Shown: piece after piece, positions 1-12,900 of the stretch
Position numbering within the stretch: position 1 is the first letter of the stretch
How the letters are laid out: every line of letters begins with the position of its first letter
NCBI GenBank assembly: GCA_026874595.1
Contig: CM049320.1
Location: 43,472,714 to 43,536,713 of the forward strand
Origin: Sipunculus nudus
Lineage: Eukaryota > Annelida > Sipuncula > Golfingiida > Sipunculidae
Direction: 5' to 3'
DNA length: 64,000 bases
The notes under the pieces: generated by a model
Database searches by the model: none
Told to the model about the DNA's origin: nothing
Seen by the model: only the letters and a program-made list of their open reading frames with translations
Position numbers and translations under genes: made by a program

Positions 1-1669
1 CCTTGTGGGATAATGATAGAGCATCAGCATCTCGGTGTGATAATGATGGAGGGTTAGTCTCTGTGGGATTATGATGAGGGTCAGTCTCTGTGGGATAACG
101 ATGAGGGTCAATCTCTGTGGGATAACAATAGAGCATCAGCATCTCTTTGGGATAAAGACGAAGGGTCAGTCTCTGTGGGATAATGATGGAGGGTTAGTCT
201 CTTTGGGATAATGATGAGGGTCAGTCTCTGTGGGATAATGATAGAGCATCAGCATCTCTGTGGGTTAATGATAGAGTACAGCATCTCTGTGGGATAAAGA
301 TGAAGGGTCAGTCCCTGTTTGATAATAATGGAGGGTCAGTTTCTGTGGGATAATGATGAGGGTTGTCGGCGTCTCTGTTTGTGATGTAATAAAACAAAGC
401 ATAGGCTTGGAGGATCAGTCCGTGGGATAATAATGGAGGGACAGCATCTCTGAGGGATAATGGAGGGTCAGTCTCTGTGGGATAAAAATGGAGGGTCAGT
501 CTCTGAAGGATAAAAATGTAGGGTCAGTCTCTGTGAGATAATGATAAGGGTCAGTCTCTGAGAAATAATGATGAGGGTCAGTCTCTGTGGGATAAAGATG
601 AAGGGTCAGTCTCTATGGAATAATGATAGAGGGTCAGTCCTTGTGGGATAATGATAGAGCATCAGCATCTCGGTGTGATAATGATGGAGGGTTAGTCTCT
701 GTGGGATTATGATGAGGGTCAGTGTCTGTGGAATAATGATGAGGGTCAGTCTCTGTGGGATAATGATAGAGCATCAGCATCTCTGTGGGATAAAGATGAA
801 GGGTCAGTCTCTGTGTGATAATGATGGAGGGTCAGTCTCTGTGGGATAATGATGAGGGTCAATCTCTGTGGGATAACGATAGAGCATCAGTATCTCTGTG
901 GGATAAAGATGAAGGGTCAGTCTCTGTGTGGTAATGATAGAGGGTCAGTCTCTGAGGGATAATAATGAGGGTCAATCTCTGTTGGATAACAATAGAGCAT
1001 CAGCATCTCTGTGGGATAAAGATGAAGGGTCAGTCTCTATGGGATTTTGATAGAGGGTCAGTCTTTGTGGGATAACGATAGAGCATCAGTATCTCTGTGT
1101 GATAATGATGGAGGGTTAGTCTCTGTGGGATAATGATGAGGGTCAGTGTCTGTGGAATAATGATGAGGGTCAGTCTCTGTGGGATAATGATAGAGCATCA
1201 GCATATCTGTGGGATAATGGAGAGTCAGTCTCTGTGTGATAATGATGGAGGGTTAGTCTCTGTGGGATAATGATGAGGGTCAGTCTGTGTGGGATAACGA
1301 TAGGGCATCAGCATCTCTGTGGGATAAAGATGAAGGGTCAGTCTCTATGGGATACTGATAGAGGGTCAGTCTTTGTGAGATAACGATAGAGCATCAGCAT
1401 CTTTGTGTGATAATGATGGAGGGTTAGTCTCTGTGGGATAATGATGAGGGTCAGTCTCTGTGGGATAATGATGGAGGGTCAGTCTCTTGGGGATAATGAT
1501 AAGGGTCAATCTCTGTGGGATAATGATAGAGCATCAGCATCTCTGTGGGATAATGATGGAGGGTTAGTCTCTGTGGGATAATGATGGAGGGTCAGTCTCT
1601 GTGGGATAATGATGGAGGGTCAGTCTCTTTGGGATAATGATGGAGGGTCAGTCTCAGTAGGATAATGAT
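1..1669. repeat. 29-bp minisatellite with 638-bp higher-order period
   Basis: More than 55 degenerate copies of a 29-bp unit based on gggtcagtctctgtgggata. The block at 1-80 recurs almost identically from 639, giving a 638-bp (22-unit) higher-order repeat. Unit variants such as gagcatcagcatctc recur in a set order. It lies upstream of exon 1 in an intron, with no open frame, and continues off the left edge. Confidence 0.93.
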
Positions 1670-2788
1670 TTATTGATGGGTTGACCTAAACGCTTTCAGG
1701 TTCAGGACAAGCAGGTTAGATCTGATTAAAGTTAAGATTGAACATTTCAGTTTGGTAAGACTTACAAGGATAAGCTTTGAGCCTTGTCACACACCTGCAC
1801 CTAGCTTGACTTGCTTTGCATAATCAGATGAAAACCAAGAGCAGCTTAACCTCATTGAATGCACAATAATTTGACATACCTACATATACCTGTATAACAG
1901 GAGAACATCTACTAATTCATTGAGAGACCATGTGCAATAATCCATTCTGAAAAAAACAGTACTAATACTGATAGGTGATGGTTCCAGCTGTTGTTTTCAG
2001 TAACATTTAAAATTGACCAATATGGTCTTATTATTTAGTTAGTTTTCTTTCCTACAAAGCTTCAGCATACTTAGGGAATTAGGCTGACATCATTTTGATC
2101 TTCATGGTCACATGAGCTGTATCGATCTTATTTGTTCCTCAAACCTGGCCAAATTATTATCAATACATTTTCTATTTTACATGTATATATTTATTTTTTC
2201 TTAAATGGGTCAGGAGTGAAATATTAGTTTCATGATGACTTGTTATTGCTAAAATCTGGTTTCTGACCTATAGTGTGCTGGGGCACCTAGGTTTGATGGT
2301 TCAGTATAGATGATCATTTACCTGTATGATAAACAGTCATCCAAATATACTGGTAGTTTCTTTATTTCTCAGAATTTCACTTTTTTCCCTCAATTTATTT
2401 TGTATGACCACTCTATATGCACATTTAACTAATGTTTAATTTTTTTCATAATTTCAGTTTCTTAATGTAATTATTTGTTTACTAAGTATTTATCCATCAG
2501 GGTAGCACAGGACATCATCCATGGTGGAGAGCTTGTAGGCTGAAGGTTCTGAACAGTAATGTATTGCATTAAAACTAGGGAGAGCACATTCATCTGATTC
2601 TGCTACACTTAATATTTACCTAGTTATGTTTGATTCCATTCTTTATTTTCAGACAAAGGTCATTCCAGAGTTGGTAACCAGTTAAAATAAGTGCTGTGGT
2701 ATTTCTGTATCAGTTTGTATATGTTAGTTTTCATTGATGAATGAATGTAAAGGAGAACCTTTGAGTACATTAACTGTGTCTGCTCCAG
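1670..2788. other. Unique intron sequence upstream of exon 1
   Basis: AT-rich DNA with no repeat family, open frame or RNA gene that I could recognise. The missing first half of Ig domain 1 was looked for here and not found. Confidence 0.6.
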
Positions 2789-2966
2789 GCAACTTACACC
2801 CTGATCTGGGATAAGAAGGCTGGATTTCTGTCAGACCGCGCTACTGATGATGGTGAAGGCACACTCACCATTACTAACGTCCAGCCCGATGACTCCGGCA
2901 CCTACACCTGCACAGGATCTAACTTCATCAGCTTTGACAGCAAGGAGGCCTACCTTGTCGTAAGAA
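2789..2966 (+). CDS. HSPG2: Perlecan exon 1 of window: second half of Ig domain 1
   Basis: Follows a tgctccag acceptor and ends at donor GTAAGT (2967). It enters in phase 0 and leaves in phase 1 with 59 full codons. It encodes strands C to G of an I-set Ig domain: TYTLIWDKKAG with the core Trp, then PDDSGTYTCTGSN with the second Cys. The first Cys must lie in an exon upstream of the window. An alternative GTAAGA donor 7 nt earlier (2960) would break the phase-1 join to exon 2, so 2966 is preferred. Confidence 0.88.
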
Positions 2967-3411
2967 GTAAGTCATTAAAGTCTCACGATGTTTCACCAGT
3001 GTTATAAAATGTTGTTTTTTTCATTAATATTACATAAACTGTTACAAAGGGACCACTAGACATGTACATATATTCTTGAAGCTTGTTCTCTATAATTATT
3101 GTGGTGTATTAAAACTTTATGATTTCCCAAAACTTTTAAAAGACCTAAATTATAATTGCATTATATATTTCAAATTTAATTTTATTTTTTTCCCAGCCAT
3201 AAATGGTTCAAAACAGTTCATTTTCAACCTACAGATTTGTGAACAGATGTTCACAATGGATAGCCTTTTATCAGTGAAAATATAGAAAAATCGTTCATCC
3301 GACTGTTCATTTCAAAATTGAATACACCTATAAATTCATAACTTTGAAAATAAACTCCCCAAATAAAAAACAAACATTTCTGGGAGAAATGGGGGGGGGG
3401 GGTTACCTGTT
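2967..3411. other. Intron 1 unique 5' part
   Basis: AT-rich intron sequence with an 11-nt poly-G run near 3391. Nothing else was recognised. Confidence 0.6.
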
Positions 3412-4146
3412 TTTAGCTCAGCTGACTGAAAGTCATCTGAGTTACAGTGATCACTCTTTGTCTGTCGTCCATCTGTCGGTCTGTCTAGCTGTCTGTCCGT
3501 CTGTCCGTTAACCAGGTACAAATCCCAATCACTGGGCCAGGAATCTTGACATCCAGGGAGGTCCATGAAAAGTCTACTTGGAAACCTGAAATTAGATCTC
3601 TGTTACCCATATTCTTCGAGCTATGAGACTCCAAGGTACCCCCCCCCCACCCAGAATAATGGAAAATTTGATACAAAACCTCCAGTATCTGAACAACTAA
3701 TGCATTGATCCTCATGATTCTTTGCATGGATATTGATCATGCAGTGTTTCATCAGTTTCTGCAGACTGGTGGCGCCACCTGTATTTTTTTATTTTTTTTA
3801 CGATTTTTTTTCTGTTTTTGAGACCTTAAAAGATGTGGTTGTCTGTTAACAGGGCACAAATCGTTACCATTAGACCTGGAATCTTCTAACTTGATATCCC
3901 AGGGGGTCCATAAAATATCTCTGTTGTATCTTAAAAAAGGTCTCTGTTACCCATTTCCTCTGAGCTATAGGGCTCAAAAGAACCCCCAGAATAACTTAAA
4001 ATCCACCTCCAGTATCTGAACAACTAATGCATTGATCACCATGATTTTTTGCATATATATTGGTCATGGAATGTTTTATCAGTTTCTGCAGAATGGTGGC
4101 ACCACCTGCATTTTTATTTTCAAATTTTACATATATTTACTCAATT

Positions 4147-7100
4147 TTTAGCTTAGCTGATTATAAGTCATCTGAGCTATAGTTGTGGTCCATTGTCCGT
4201 CGTCTGTCCTTCCGTCGTGCCGTCCGGATGTCCGTAAGACTGGCACATTTCGACACCAATGGACCTACGAATCTGAAATTTGGCATACAGTTAGATGTCC
4301 CCAAAATCTCCTACCATGCCGAAAATTGGGTCAATAGGACTTCGTTCCTTCGAGATATTAAGGAAAAACCTCAATTTTTTATGAGAAATCTATTTTCACA
4401 CTTCAGGAATGCCTAATATCAAAACCACTCATCTAGTTTTCTTCATATTTACCATAAATATTCCTCTATATAGTTCCTATGTACATGCCAGAAATTAAGC
4501 CAGTATTATTTAATTTAAAAAAGTTATGGGCCCAAACATAATGGACTTTGTAAAAAAATCAGGAAAGATATTTGGTCACTTAAGACCAAAAGTGTTAAAG
4601 GTAGGGACTTTTTTTCAGTAATACAACTTAAATTAATCAAAATTTAATTGTATACCAAAAATCAGATCAAAATCTGTTAAATTTTTTTAAATATTGGTAA
4701 AAATATAAAATTGGTACCTTAAATTTTGCCCAACTTTGGCCACGGCACGTTTTTTTCCTGTAAGTACTGTGGATTTAATTTTCACAGCATGTGCACATAA
4801 GGATTTAACTGTTAAAATTGTATTCCCTTACATTGTCAAGCAGTCCACTTGTAGGTCATTCAGTGCAGCTCTCTCCACTGAGTTGAGCCTGATCAGGCTG
4901 TCTGCAGTTACCGTAAAAGTCGTTGCAGAAGTCGCATCCTTATTACAAGTCGCACCCTGACTTTTAGGATCCCCCTGGGGAATAGCCGTTCAAGTTTAGT
5001 TTCAGGAAAAGTCCATAATATAGGTCGCACCCAGACTTCGGAGGCATCCCAACCACCTGATACTTTTGGAATTTGAGTATCATTCCTTGCGATGCTAGAC
5101 TACAACCAACGTCCCTGTAGTACTTTTGTGGTTTATAAACTAGATAAACCATTCAAACGTAAAAATAATTGGACAGCTTTAATACAATGCTTATATTTAA
5201 GGAATAACAACAGAATCTTAACATATAAAGTCGGGGTTCAATTGTCAGGTAAGATTTGTACAGTGCCAAAGTCAGCTGCGTCGGATAACATTTTGTGCTG
5301 TGAAACGATGTCATTGTTGCCGTTTCTTACTAGGTTAAGTAACATTAGAATGCAAATATCAAGTTAAATGACTGTATTAATAAACTAAAAGAGTCTGAGG
5401 CAAATTACTATCACAATCGAGCAACTCTTTAAATTGTTAAAGATCGTCAAACGTAGGGTAGATTCATTAGACTATGATTAGTTTGCGTACGCGTGACGAG
5501 TCCCAATCCGTCGCATTGGGCATGATTTGAACTGACTTAAGACAACTGAAAGATGGAAAGAATAATTGAGTTTGAATTTATTCACCTAATTTCTTAAATA
5601 GGCTCTAAGACTGAATTTAGTAACCCTTCAATTAAGTGTTACAACTTACCATCTAGGCGCGGCACATGCACGGTATTACTGAAATCACTGAAATATATGT
5701 CAGTCAACAGGGGGATAATGAACGCTTTATCGACCGGTCAGTTAACGTAAAATAAACATAATTGAATTTACAGATATTATATTTACTGGGACTAATGATT
5801 TATTTTTCTTTGATAATATCTGGAAAACCCAATTTCCATCGTTATCAGTAATTATATTCAAGTGGCTTGGATGTATGGCAAACTCAGCCGTGTTGAACCA
5901 GATCCGTCATGACACCAAACGGTGCCGGTTCCCATGGAATTTAGGTGCGTATGTGGCATTTTAAGTAAATAAAATATATACCTATATGGTGTTTGTTATT
6001 TCATTGTATTGACTAATGTGTCTTCATTAAAAAAATCACGAATACGTCAACGCACGATTGACCGTAATGCATGCGTGCCGCCATATTGTTGGGCATACGA
6101 TCGTCCTGAAAGAGACACGGGTAACACTCGGAGCAAATCGTATATTTGTAGCTCACGTGAAACGTTATAACATTGTTATCCAAACCGCTTGAAAACCACG
6201 AGATGGTGACAGTGACCTAATGGTTCTTAATATGAGAGTTTATAATTGTGGATATCAGTCACGGAAGGCTTAGTTGACATGGGGATGTAAAGGTCATTGC
6301 ACGGGTGACCCGGGGCTTGAACTTCCGCTACACGGCTTCAAAGGTCAGCTGGTATTCAGCGATCAACCGGGCAGGCAAAAGAATTCACGACTTATGTGTA
6401 GTGGATCAAGCTTGAATGTGACGCAACTTTACATGCATAAACGGATATGGAACCGCGAGTTTTTCATTATGGAAAGCATACCCATATAGTTAAACGGAAA
6501 GAAAATGTACATCAAAGAGCGGCAGACTGGCATATGCGTCAAATTGATTCATGATATAATAGTAACGCAGATTAGGAAGTGTCACTTGAATGGCGACTTG
6601 TCAGAACGGGTAGGTCTTGAACTGGGCAAATTTAAAATTTGCATTTAATGTTAATAAAATGAAAATTTCGTCAGTTCACAAAATATAAAGCATAAGAGAT
6701 GGTTAAAAGTGTAAATTATTGGGGAAAGACGTTTCACAAAGCACTGGTTAAAGGTATTGCCGATTATCGCTCAACTGACGTCATTCCATGTACCGGGAAA
6801 GCTGACAGAAACGGGATAAGTACGTATTATAAGTCGCACCCCGACTTTGCTAGAAAATTCTAGTTTTTAGAATTCGATTTCCTAGTACAAGTCGCGACTT
6901 CTGCAACGACTTTTACGGTAATACCATACCACAGGGAGCCTTTTTCTCTGGCAACCCCCGCTAACCCTCCCCCCCCCCCACCCCACCCCCATTCTGTTGA
7001 CAGACCTGTACTATGAACTAGATGAATCTTAAAATAAACATTTTTTTTCAGCAACGAGCAGTAACAACGGAGACCCCTCCCCCCACCCACCCCTTCAATA

Positions 7101-7680
7101 CACAGGACTAATAAACAAGATGAATCTTATAATTTTAATGTTAAATAAATTCTTTTGATGAGACTTGGACAATTTTGATTGTTTTAAAGAAAAAATATTC
7201 AGGAATTTAATCCTAATATTCAAATGTGACAAAATGTTAGGATCTAATGTAAGTGCTAACTGACAAGATTTAAGAAGATATAAATACTTTGTAGCATTTC
7301 ATTTATATCTCTTAAAGTTGGCAGGGCCTAGGTGTGAATAACACTGTTAACTTAGTATTAAAATTAGGAATATTGGTCAAACTTTGTTGGATTAATTTTT
7401 AACTAATATGGCCATATATTTATCTTTTGAAAACTTAATTACCTTCACACATTATTTGTATATGAAATGTTACTTTTATATAACACTTACCGTAGGCCTA
7501 TTTGTTCCCTTGGTGCATCATTAAATGTTTTAGCTCATGTCCATTATTCTATAATTTACATTCTCTCATAGCTTTTCTAATGATAATATACATGTAAAAC
7601 CAAAAGAAATAAAAATATTTTGCAGTTACTAATATTTTCAAAAATTCAGCTGAGCAATGTGACCCATGGGTCCTTTGTTT
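4147..7680 (+). mobile_element. Family A element (long type), nested, itself carrying a TIR transposon
   Basis: Begins ttttagcttagctgattataa with a gtccgtcgtctgtcc tract and ends ttcagctgagcaatgtgacccatgggtcctttg, including the 12-bp palindrome GACCCATGGGTC. It lies inside another A copy and is split by the TA-flanked transposon at 4911-6918. A C-rich duplicated block sits at 6960-7095. The interior matches the copies at 21694 and 30279. Confidence 0.7.
4911..6918. mobile_element. Non-autonomous TIR DNA transposon 1 (TA target site)
   Basis: 25-bp perfect terminal inverted repeats starting CCGTAAAAGTCGTTGC (4911-4935) and ending at 6918, flanked by TA on both sides (4909-4910, 6919-6920). 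Subterminal aagtcgcaccc motifs repeat on both ends. There is no transposase frame in about 2.0 kb. TA target and a CCG start suggest the Tc1/mariner/pogo group; that class is inferred. Confidence 0.85.
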
Positions 7681-8030
7681 CATACCTTCAATGATGTGGT
7701 TGTCTGTTAAATCATAACCATTGGACCTAGAATCTTGACATCCATGGAGGTCCATGAAAAATCTCCTTGGAATCCTGAAATTAGGTCTCTGTTACCCATA
7801 TCCTCCGAGCTAAGCTTCATTTGATTGGGGATACCACCTACAAAATTTGGCATCAGATGATAAAATTTCCTTTTGTGAATGTCTTCTTAGTCAGCTGAGC
7901 ATCCTGACCTATGGGTCACTTGTTCAGCATGGTGTCCAGTATTCTGTATGGTGAAATAAATTGACTTTTAGTCAAATTCATTTAAATGGTTTAAACCCTA
8001 TATAAAATCAAGAAGTATTTGGTGTCTGTG

Positions 8031-8574
8031 TTTCAGCTGATACAGACAGCAAGATACTTATGTTGACCTGAGTGACCTGTGTGTGTCTTGTTTCAGCTGA
8101 TACAGACAGTAGGATACTGGTGTTGACCTGAGTGTCCTGTGTGTCTTGTTTCAGCTGATACAGACAGTAGGATACTGGTGTTGACCTGAGTGACCTGTGT
8201 GTGTCTTGTATCAGCTGATACAGACAGTAAGATATTGGTGCTGACCTGATTGACCTGTGTGTGTCTTGTTTCAGCTGATACAGACAGTAAGATACTGGTG
8301 CTGACCTGAGTGACCTGTGTGTGTCTTGTATCAGCTGATACAGACAGTAAGATATTGGTGCTGACCTGATTGACCTGTGTGTGTCTTGTTTCAGCTGATA
8401 CAGACAGTAAGATACTGGTGTTGACCTGAGTGACCTGTGTGTGTCTTGTATCAGCTGATACAGACAGTAAGATACTGGTGATGACCTGAGTGACCTGTGT
8501 GTGTCTTGTTTCAGCTGATACAGACAGTAAGATACTGGTGCAGACCTGATTGACCTGTGTATGTCTTGTTTCAG
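8031..8574 (+). repeat. 60-bp array of duplicated exon-2 acceptors
   Basis: Ten copies of tcttgtttcag followed by CTGATACAGACA, with AG ends at 8036, 8096, 8154, 8214, 8274, 8334, 8394, 8454, 8514 and 8574. The last opens exon 2 (CTGACACAGAGA). Most copies run straight into GTAAGATA, a good donor core, so each unit contains a possible 12-nt exon. Retaining a unit instead gives TGA within 40 nt. Confidence 0.95.
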
Positions 8575-8850
8575 CTGACACAGAGAGACCTACAGCAAGG
8601 ATTACCCCAGCCTTCCTGGATCTGAATGTTGGACAAGCTTTGGAGTTTACCTGTGTTGCAACAGGAGTTCCAGCTCCAACTGTTGAGTGGAGACGTGACA
8701 GTGGTGTTGCTATGAATCCACAGGCAACAATAGAGAATGGTGTCCTAAGAATCCCGTCAGTGACCAAGGCTGACCAGGGCAGTTACTACTGCAGAGCCAG
8801 AAACTCTGTGGGTATGGTGGAAGAGAGAACAAGAGTAGCAGTGAGAGGAG
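8575..8850 (+). CDS. HSPG2: Perlecan exon 2: complete Ig domain 2
   Basis: A one-exon Ig domain, phase 1 to phase 1, 91 full codons plus split codons. Landmarks are LEFTCVATG (first Cys), VEWRRDSG (core Trp), then KADQGSYYCRARN. The donor is GAG|GTAGGA. The acceptor, tttcag at 8574, is the last of ten nearly identical acceptors spaced 58-60 bp in the array immediately upstream. It is chosen because only this copy opens into the conserved Ig frame. Confidence 0.93.
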
Positions 8851-8943
8851 GTAGGAGAATCACACAGACTGTACAAAGCTGTTACAGACATTATAAAGTG
8901 AATGTGAGAAACCTGTAATTCCTGTAACTTGCAAATAAGGATT

Positions 8944-9256
8944 TTTAGCTCAGCTGACAGAGAGTCATCTGAGCTTTAGCCATTACTCTTTGTCCGTCTG
9001 TCCAGCCGTCTGACCGTTAACCAGGCACAAATTGTAACCATTGAACCTAGAAGCTTCCTACTTGATATCCAGGGAGGTTCATGAAAAATCTCCATGGAGA
9101 CCTGAAAATCTCTGTTACCTATATTCACTGAGCTATGGGGCTCAGAAATACTCCGCAGAATTATTTAAATTTGAACAACTAATACATTGATCACCATGAT
9201 TCTTTGCATGAATTTTCATCATGGAGTGTTTCATCAGTTCCTGCAGACTGGTGGCA
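8944..9256 (+). mobile_element. 5' part of a family A element
   Basis: Starts ttttagctcagctgacagaga and proceeds through the usual unit to ctgcagactggtggca, where the 33-bp minisatellite takes over. The 3' end is missing. Confidence 0.7.
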
Positions 9257-10804
9257 CAGACCTTACAGGACTATCAGACAGTGTATCAACAGACCTTACA
9301 GGACTATCAGACAGTGTTTCAATCGACCTTACAGGACTATCAGACTGTGTATTAACAGAGCCTACTGGACTATCAGACAGTGTATCAACAGACCTTACAG
9401 GACTATCAGACAGTGTATCAACAGACCTTAGTGGGGGTATCAGACAGTGTATCAACAGACCTTACAGGACTATCAGACTGTGTATCAACAGACCTTACTT
9501 GAATATCAGACAGTGTTTCAACGGACCTTACAGGACTATAAGACAGTGGATCAACAGACCTTACAGGACTATAAGACAGGGTATCAACAGACCTTACTGG
9601 AATTTCAGACTGTGTATCAACAGACCCTACTGGACTATCAGACAGTGCTTCAACAGACCCTACTGGAATATCAGACAGTGTATCAACAGACATTACAGGA
9701 CTATCAGACAGTGTATCAACAGACCTTACAAGACTATCAGACTGTGTATCAACAGACGTTACTGGAATATCAGACACTGTATTAACAGACCTTACTGGAC
9801 TATCACATAGTCTTTAAACAGACCTTACTGGACTATCAGACAGTGTATCAACAGACCTTACTGGAATATCAGACAGTGAATCAACAGACCTTACTGGAAT
9901 ATCAGACAGTGTATCAACAGACCTTGCAGGACTATCAGACAGTAGATCAACAGACCTTACAGGACTATCAGACTGTGTATCAACAGACCTTACTGGACTA
10001 TCAGACAATGTATCAACAGACCTAAGAGGACTATCAGACTGTGTATCAACAGACCTTACTGGAATATCAGACAGTGTATCAACAGACCTTTCTAGACTAT
10101 CAGACAGTGTATCAACAGACCCTACTGGACTATCAGACAATGTTGTTATGTTCCTTTGGCATCCATGGAAACGGACAGTGTATCAACAGACCTTACAGGA
10201 CTATCAGACAGTGTATCAACAGACCTTACAGGACTATCAGACTGTGTATCAACAGACCTTACTTGAATATCAGACAGTGTATCAACAGACCTTGCAGGAC
10301 TATCAGACAGTAGATCAACAGATCTTACAGGACTATAAGACAGATGTATCAACAGACCTTACTGGATGATCAGACTATGTATCAACAGACCTTACTGGAA
10401 TATCAGACAGTGTATCAACAGACCTTGCAGGACTATCAGACAGTAGATCAACAGACCTTACTGGACTATCAGACAATGTATCAACAGACTTAAGAGGACT
10501 ATCAGACTGTGTATCAACAGACCTTACTGGAATATCAGACTGTATCAGGGGACTTTACAGGACTATCAGACAGTGGATAAACAGACCTTACAGGACTATA
10601 AGACAGGGTATCAACAGACCTTACTGGATGATCAGACTGTGTATCAACAGACCTTACTGGAATATCAGACTGTGTATTAACAGACCTTACTGGAATATCA
10701 GACCGTGTATCAACAGACCTTTCTAGACTATCAGACAGTGTATCAACAGACCCTACTGGACTATCAGACAATGTTGTTATGTTCCTTTGGCATCCATGGA
10801 AACG
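9257..10804. repeat. 33-bp minisatellite with 631-bp segmental duplication
   Basis: About 46 copies of a 33-bp unit (cagaccttacaggactatca + gacagtgtatcaa). Because 33 is a multiple of 3, several frames on both strands stay open for 60-207 codons; these are artefacts. A non-repeat tag, ttgttatgttcctttggcat, occurs at 10142 and again at 10773, 631 bp apart, showing a block duplication. Confidence 0.93.
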
Positions 10805-10834
10805 GGCGAATTAGCTCCACGTAGAATTTATATA

Positions 10835-12381
10835 CCGTAGATCCGCGTTTTGCCGCCGCACGTCGTCTAATGGCCGCACCCCATGTTCGTAAAATATCTG
10901 GAAGGCTCCTTCACTGGAGTAAAAAATTCCCAAAACCTTACTTAATGGCCGCACCACATTCTCATCACGTTCCATTGCCGGGTGAGGTATTGGAACACAA
11001 CGAAAAAAGGTTCTTTCTTAAACGCTAGGCTGCAGCTAGGTACGCAGCGGTATGCTGATATGCGGTCAGGCATTACAATTTTGGGAAACAGTTGCAACTG
11101 TGTATGTTGCTTGGCTAATTAATTAATTTAATTAATTGGTTAAACCGCCTGATCTATCCGATTAGAATAGATGACAATTTGTTCGGTTTATAACGACTCA
11201 TCCAAGACGAATTCTAGTAGGGCTACGAAATTAATTTGACACATCACTGAATGCCGGAGAATCTTGCGCCTTTAACTTGGCTAATTAAAGTTCAATGAGG
11301 CATCAAAGCATTGTATGGGACGACTGTAGTTTAAATATTATTTAGACATTATACATCGTCGGTCATTTAACAACAAAACATTTAAATAAACGACACATTC
11401 GTCGGTGATCATATTTCCAGAACACCGCGGGTTGTGCTGATCATAATATATGCAAAATGGTGTCCGAACCGTCAACCGGCAAAAGATGCCACATAAAATG
11501 ATTACGGAACTGGCGGGCCTTGGTGTACCTTGCGCCTTTACCCTGGCTAATTAAACTTCAATGGGATATCATAGCCAACGGGACTCTTTGTGATGGCTTT
11601 TATTTACACTCTATACAACGTCGGTCAATTAACAACCTTGACAAAACCTTTGAATAAGCGAATCCCGCGTCGAGCCTTTACGCGTACTCCCAGGGTCCTG
11701 CTGATCATAATATATACACACTGGTGCCCGAACCGTCTGCTAACAAAGTGTGCCATATTTAAAGATTACGGAACTAGCTGGTGAGGTTATGACCTTTGAG
11801 CGCCATCTATTGACAATGTGATCAACGAAGAAGTATCTGAACGTGAACGCAGGTTTAATTGCCGAAGAACGTATGGTCTTTGGTTATCTTTTGTTTTACA
11901 GTTTATTTGAAAAGAAATGATATGTTCAAGAAATATCTTAAAATAATGTTTTACCGATATTGCAGCCATACTCAAATATAGGTATAACCGTTAGTCTTGA
12001 TAGAATGCATAATTTGTCGAGTGAATATCGATCTTTTATCAATCATTGCGTGACAATTGCCGTGGTTTATGACTGACTCAGAAAATTTTTATAATACATA
12101 TAAGCCTGTTTAAAATATCAATTTTACATTTTATAAAATTAATAATGAATAAAATTAATATATAAATATGCAGTATCATTACCTATACGTTCTCAGTATT
12201 CACTTCTTCCTCAGCCTATTATCGCCCATTGCGCCTCGGCGGGCCGTCGAGTCACTTGTACATGTTTGAATTTAGCCTAACCTGCGTTTTATAGCCGCAT
12301 CCCTTGTCGAGAAATATTAGTCAGGATTTTTGGCTGGAAGTCTTTATTTTATGGCCGCGGCGGCAAAACGCGGATCTACGG
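10835..12381. mobile_element. Non-autonomous TIR DNA transposon 2 (TA target site)
   Basis: 25-bp perfect inverted ends starting CCGTAGATCCGCG (10835-10859; 12357-12381), flanked by TA (10833-10834, 12382-12383). Subterminal ggccgca(c/t)cc motifs parallel the gtcgcaccc motifs of transposon 1. The interior has two diverged copies of a roughly 280-bp block (about 11240 and 11520) sharing cttgcgccttta and gctgatcataatatat. No transposase. Confidence 0.85.
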
Positions 12382-12900
12382 TATATATATCCATGTGCTC
12401 TGCTCTCTTTTCCTCACCAATCATGATAAATCATGATAAAGTCCATCCTTATGGTAATAATGTAGTCTATTTTCTTCAAAGTTCACAAAAAATATATAAA
12501 AAATATGTATTGATGGTTGACATTTCTAACTACAAAAATGATCATAAAATCTTCCTTTAAAAAATTTCTAATCTTATAAAATGAAGCTTTTATGAATTTT
12601 AGTTAAAACAACAGAGTTCACTGATGCCTAAAGTGCCTCCCCTCCTTTGTCGGGGACTTGTAAAGCCCTTAAGTATATGTCCCTAAACCTGACTCACCAA
12701 CCAGGTACTTGGATTAAAGCTACTGAATATTATAATTTTGACCTAAACCCAGCATTAAAAATACTGTCCATTTAGAACCAAGAAAAGCCCTGACCATTCA
12801 TATCATCTAAATATATTAACATAATGAACTTAATGAACTTAAAAACCACAAACCCAATTGTCATACAGTTTGTTGAATGATTTGTCAATTTCTGTTCCAG
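12382..12900. other. Unique 3' part of intron 2
   Basis: AT-rich; nothing recognised besides a short aatgaactt doublet near 12822 and the exon 3 pyrimidine tract. Confidence 0.55.

Larger units (their letters stand above)
3412..7923 (+). mobile_element. Family A element (short type), interrupted by a second A element
   Basis: Starts ttttagctcagctgactg with the 5' hairpin AGCTCAG...CTGAGTT and a tctgtc/gtcc-rich tract, and ends at gtcagctgagcatcctgacc...gggtcacttgtt, which inversely matches the start. Internal units of about 320 bp each end in cagactggtggcgccacct. Between 4147 and 7680 it is split by a long-type A copy; the interrupted sentence (…ttactcaattttta / ccttcaatgatgtgg…) resumes afterwards. 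No coding capacity, so non-autonomous. Confidence 0.75.

Noticed and set aside
8031-8574. CRISPR-like array
   Set aside because: No spacers; units are contiguous copies in a eukaryotic intron.
8093-8767. 224-codon minus-strand frame over the exon 2 array
   Set aside because: Product of the 60-bp period and the reverse of exon 2; repeats LSVSAETRHTQV only by unit structure.
9187-10771. Long open frames (up to 207 codons) on both strands, e.g. repeats of YQQTLQD or LSDSVSTD
   Set aside because: They exist because the 33-bp unit is a multiple of three and has no stops in several frames; three or more frames are open together and none has splice or start context.
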